A DNA stretch of 9,277 bases. Origin: an uncultured Muribaculaceae bacterium (GTDB lineage: Bacteria; Bacteroidota; Bacteroidia; Bacteroidales; Muribaculaceae). The notes under the pieces were generated by a model. The model was not told where the DNA came from, made no database searches, and saw only the letters and a list, made by a program, of their open reading frames with translations. This document shows, in pieces, positions 7,771 through 9,277 of the stretch. The stretch is taken from the NCBI GenBank assembly GCA_947178235.1, contig CAMWXQ010000026.1, positions 1 through 9,277 on the forward strand. Reading direction: 5' to 3'. Position 1 is the first letter of the stretch. Each line of letters starts with the position of its first letter. Both the position numbers and the translations under genes were made by a program.

Positions 7771-7774
7771 CAGC

Positions 7775-7786
7775 GGATGGCCATCC
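7775..7786. promoter_or_regulatory. 12-bp palindrome at the predicted transcription start
   Basis: GGATGG is followed directly by its complement CCATCC, giving a perfect 12-bp palindrome with no spacer. It lies 4 to 15 bases after the -7 box, over the expected start site, where a bound repressor would block the polymerase. It also contains ATGGCCAT, the joined stem of the ATGGCC hairpins at 8893 and 9149. The regulator is unknown. Confidence 0.4.
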
Positions 7787-7823
7787 AACCAATCAACTTT
7801 ATTCAAATTTCAAACATCCATCC

Positions 7824-8303
7824 ATGAAAAAATTCTTAGTTAGGATGGTTCTGATGCTGCTTGTTGTCTTACCGACTGCTTGCAGCGAAGACTCCAAGAT
7901 TGAACCTGTGGTGCCTGGTGACGGATATTATGTCATCGACCTATCCTTTGAAGGGGTCACACCTCGTTATGAGAAATACAATCCATACGAATCGATCATT
8001 GATGCCACCCAGAACGGGGCATCTTTCAAAGTCAAATGCAGCAAAGAGCATTCGGAGGATATGTATGTGAGTTGTTTATGTACATCGACAGCCCCCGAAG
8101 AGATCATCTATTTATCGCCATACGAATCATACAATTCCGAAAAGTTGAAAATAAGCTACACATTCATTGATTCACTGCCTGTGATGGAAATCGAAGTTAC
8201 GGCTAACGAATCTACCGAGATACGTAGAATAGAGATGCTCATCGGAAGTGGGTATTGTTCTAACAGCATCATAATCACCCAACCCGGGCTCTCAGCCGAG
8301 TAA
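7824..8303 (+). CDS. Small lipoprotein with BACON-like C-terminal domain (first paralogue)
   Basis: This 159-residue protein starts with a signal peptide and a lipobox-like LPTAC, with lipidated Cys20. SED right after the cysteine resembles the Bacteroidetes lipoprotein export signal, so the protein is probably on the outer face of the outer membrane. The mature part is one beta-rich domain, with GASFKV (65-70), LKISY (108-112) and an ending IEVTANEST...RRIE...IIITQPG. That ending resembles the last strands of BACON domains, which often bind glycans or mucin or act as spacers; this assignment is by eye. No enzyme motif is seen. Cysteines at 72, 84, 86 and 145 could form disulfides. The ATG at 7824 is chosen because the signal peptide begins there; an in-frame extension back to 7740 would overlap the promoter. 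The gene is much less GC-rich than the genes to its left. It is the first gene of a two-gene operon with its paralogue. Confidence 0.85.
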   Translation: MKKFLVRMVLMLLVVLPTACSEDSKIEPVVPGDGYYVIDLSFEGVTPRYEKYNPYESIIDATQNGASFKVKCSKEHSEDMYVSCLCTSTAPEEIIYLSPYESYNSEKLKISYTFIDSLPVMEIEVTANESTEIRRIEMLIGSGYCSNSIIITQPGLSAE

Positions 8304-8316
8304 TCAATTATTTGAT

Positions 8317-8778
8317 ATGAAATATCTGACAATCATATCAGCTTTGCTGATGTCGCTTCTTCTCGGAGCGTGCGACAGCGAAAGTGTGTCGCCGGAAAGG
8401 TTTTTCCATGTCAACGTACAGATCACCGGGATTAATTCTACCGATGGCGCAGGATTGGGGCATCGAAATGTAGAAGTACCACAGGAAGGTGCGAGCTTCG
8501 TCGTTGACGTAACGGGTGAAAAAGCCGCGAACAATGCCTATGTGAGCATGATCGACTTCTCATATGACGAAAAAAGTGTATACCCATATATATTTGAGCC
8601 CTATGATTCCGAGGAGTTGAAAATCAGCTATTCGGAGATCGAAGCGCATCCTCGGATAAACATTGAGGTATCCGCGAACGAAACGACAGAAGAGCGCAGA
8701 ATATATCTACACCTCGGAGACCCGTACTGCTCAAACCGTATCATCATCACCCAACCCGGGCTCTCCGCCGAGGAGTGA
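8317..8778 (+). CDS. Small lipoprotein with BACON-like C-terminal domain (second paralogue)
   Basis: This 153-residue protein has a signal peptide with a clear lipobox LGAC, lipidated Cys19 and DSES after it, again suggesting surface export. It starts 13 bases after the first paralogue with no promoter between, so both are probably on one transcript. The C-terminal 54 residues match the first protein closely: by my count 34 of 53 aligned residues are identical, including LKISY, IEV, ANE, RRI, YCSN and IIITQPGLSAE. The N-terminal halves are much more different, although both keep GASF and a Tyr-rich patch before LKISY (PYIFEPYDSEE here). A 20-base DNA stretch at the 3' ends (8274-8293 and 8746-8765) is identical, which fits a tandem duplication or gene conversion. 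No catalytic motif is seen. The role is probably binding or adhesion, but that is inference. Confidence 0.85.
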   Translation: MKYLTIISALLMSLLLGACDSESVSPERFFHVNVQITGINSTDGAGLGHRNVEVPQEGASFVVDVTGEKAANNAYVSMIDFSYDEKSVYPYIFEPYDSEELKISYSEIEAHPRINIEVSANETTEERRIYLHLGDPYCSNRIIITQPGLSAEE

Positions 8779-8788
8779 GCCCACCATA

Positions 8789-8840
8789 ACACACTCCCCG
8801 CGAGACGCATCCGACAGGGTGATTTCGTGGGGAGTGCTGT
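8789..8840 (+). terminator. Long hairpin after the lipoprotein operon, possible terminator
   Basis: CACTCCCC (8792-8799) is complementary to GGGGAGTG (8829-8836). The stem can extend inward through a G.T pair and CGAGA/TTTCG (8801-8805 with 8823-8827), leaving a loop of about 17 bases. Past a one-base bulge it extends outward by ACA/TGT (8789-8791 with 8838-8840). It begins 11 bases after the stop of the second lipoprotein. No U-run follows, so termination would not be of the classic intrinsic type; it may instead protect the 3' end of the message. Confidence 0.55.
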
Positions 8841-8847
8841 GTCACTG

Positions 8848-9208
8848 TGTAGGGACATGCCTTCGGCATGTTGACGTATCACGTTGATACTCATGGCCGA
8901 AGGCCATAGATGCCCCGTGGGGGCACGACATCAGAAGCCCCAGGGTGGGCGGAACGAAGTGGAGACCTCCCTGGGGACAACGGACAACATCCTCACATCC
9001 AACCTCGTGGAGGTTGAACAGCATCTACGTCGGTGCGGTACAACCTCGGCGAGGTTGGGCTTTTCTTGGGGGCGGCGGACCCCAATGAGGCCTCCGCGAA
9101 GCTGCGGCCACATTGGGGATTCGGATGTTGTGCCTCTTCGAGGCATCTATGGCCTTCGGCCATGAGAGTCAGCGTGATACGTCCACATGCCAGAGGCATG
9201 TCCCTACA
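8848..9208. repeat. Mirror-symmetric array of mini-hairpins (composite palindromic repeat)
   Basis: Outer ends TGTAGGGACATGCC (8848-8861) and GGCATGTCCCTACA (9195-9208) are perfect inverted repeats. Between them are small hairpins with 6 to 7 bp stems and three-base loops. Left arm: ACATGCC loop TTC (8855-8871), GTATCA loop CGT (8876-8890), ATGGCC loop GAA (8893-8907), TGCCCC loop GTG (8911-8925), a long one with CCCCAGGG/CCCTGGGG (8938-8976), and CAACCTC loop GTG (9000-9016). Right arm, in mirrored order: CAACCTC loop GGC (9041-9057), a long one with CCCCAATG/CATTGGGG (9080-9118), TGCCTC loop TTC (9131-9145), ATGGCC loop TTC (9149-9163), an imperfect GAGTCA/TGATAC (9066-offset copy at 9166-9180), and ACATGCC loop AGA (9185-9201). 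The centre is ACGT at 9027-9030. Short reading frames here are by-products of the repeats. I know no named family for it. Confidence 0.85.
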
Positions 9209-9222
9209 AGGGGAGAAACGGT

Positions 9223-9277
9223 ATGGCCGAAGGCCATAGATGCCCCGTGGGGGCACGACATCAGAAGCCCCAGGGTG
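9223..9277. repeat. Start of a second copy of the hairpin array, cut by the window edge
   Basis: These 55 bases are identical to 8893-8947, an offset of 330. The copy begins at the ATGGCC-GAA-GGCCAT hairpin, includes the TGCCCC hairpin and ends inside the long CCCCAGGG hairpin, where the window stops. It lacks the outer ACATGCC and GTATCA modules of the first copy; the sequence before it (9209-9222) is unrelated. The array is therefore probably longer than seen here. Confidence 0.9.

Larger units (their letters stand above)
7486..7823. other. Divergent intergenic region
   Basis: This 338-base AT-rich gap separates the leftward terminase operon from the rightward lipoprotein operon. It holds the leftward promoter near 7522, AT-rich repeats at 7581-7642, two overlapping palindromes at 7694-7730, the rightward promoter at 7739-7770 and a palindrome at 7775-7786. 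I see no gene here: reading frames that extend into it translate the repeats into low-complexity peptides. Since both flanking genes point away from it, palindromes here are better candidates for regulator sites than for terminators. Confidence 0.7.

Noticed and set aside
7740..7823. N-terminal extension of the first lipoprotein
   Set aside because: It covers the promoter, and the signal peptide starts cleanly at the ATG at 7824.
8842..9256. Small proteins of 60-93 residues on both strands within the hairpin array
   Set aside because: Frames are open on both strands because of the palindromes, they lack promoters and known motifs, and they merely translate the repeat.
8848..9277. CRISPR array
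   Set aside because: Repeats are palindromic modules of different sequence in mirrored order, not one repeat with regular unique spacers, and no cas genes are present.
1..9277. tRNA, rRNA or known riboswitch
   Set aside because: No cloverleaf, conserved rRNA stretch or recognisable riboswitch core was seen on either strand.

Overview
The window looks like a chromosomal accessory region of a gut-type Bacteroidales bacterium. Three things suggest this: promoters of the Bacteroidetes form (TTTG or CTTG, about 20 bases, then TAnnTTTG) with no Shine-Dalgarno sequences; SPII lipoproteins with acidic residues right after the lipid-bearing cysteine; and a secreted GH10 enzyme ending in a YYSLDGRRL-type C-terminal sorting-like domain. 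Family or genus cannot be fixed from this sequence. The three left-hand genes are very GC-rich, while the right-hand lipoprotein genes and the spacer before them are clearly more AT-rich.

Layout, left to right. (1) 1-44: a short spacer with TAAACCT-type repeats around a mini-hairpin. (2) 45-3119, minus strand: a 1024-residue secreted multidomain GH10 endo-xylanase with its own promoter. (3) 3218-7485, minus strand: a translationally coupled two-gene operon. A 796-residue protein of unknown function, probably a phage-type structural or tail protein, comes first. It is followed, with an ATGA stop/start overlap, by a phage terminase large subunit. No portal, protease, capsid, small terminase or integrase gene lies next to them. 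(4) 7486-7823: a divergent intergenic region with two opposite-facing promoters, AT-rich tandem repeats, two overlapping palindromes and a 12-bp palindrome at a predicted start site. (5) 7824-8778, plus strand: two tandem paralogous small lipoproteins with a BACON-like C-terminal beta domain, in one operon. (6) 8779-9277: non-coding. A long hairpin follows the operon, then a 361-bp mirror-symmetric array of small hairpins, nearly all with three-base loops, then the start of a second copy that runs off the window.

How the parts relate. The xylanase and the lipoproteins fit a glycan-using, surface-active lifestyle, but no SusC/SusD pair or regulator is visible, so this is not a recognisable polysaccharide utilisation locus. 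The terminase pair is either a remnant of a prophage or a kept, domesticated cassette; both genes are open over their full length. The most unusual structure is the hairpin array. Its modules occur in mirrored order around a centre at about 9028, and paired modules differ by changes that keep each local hairpin intact.
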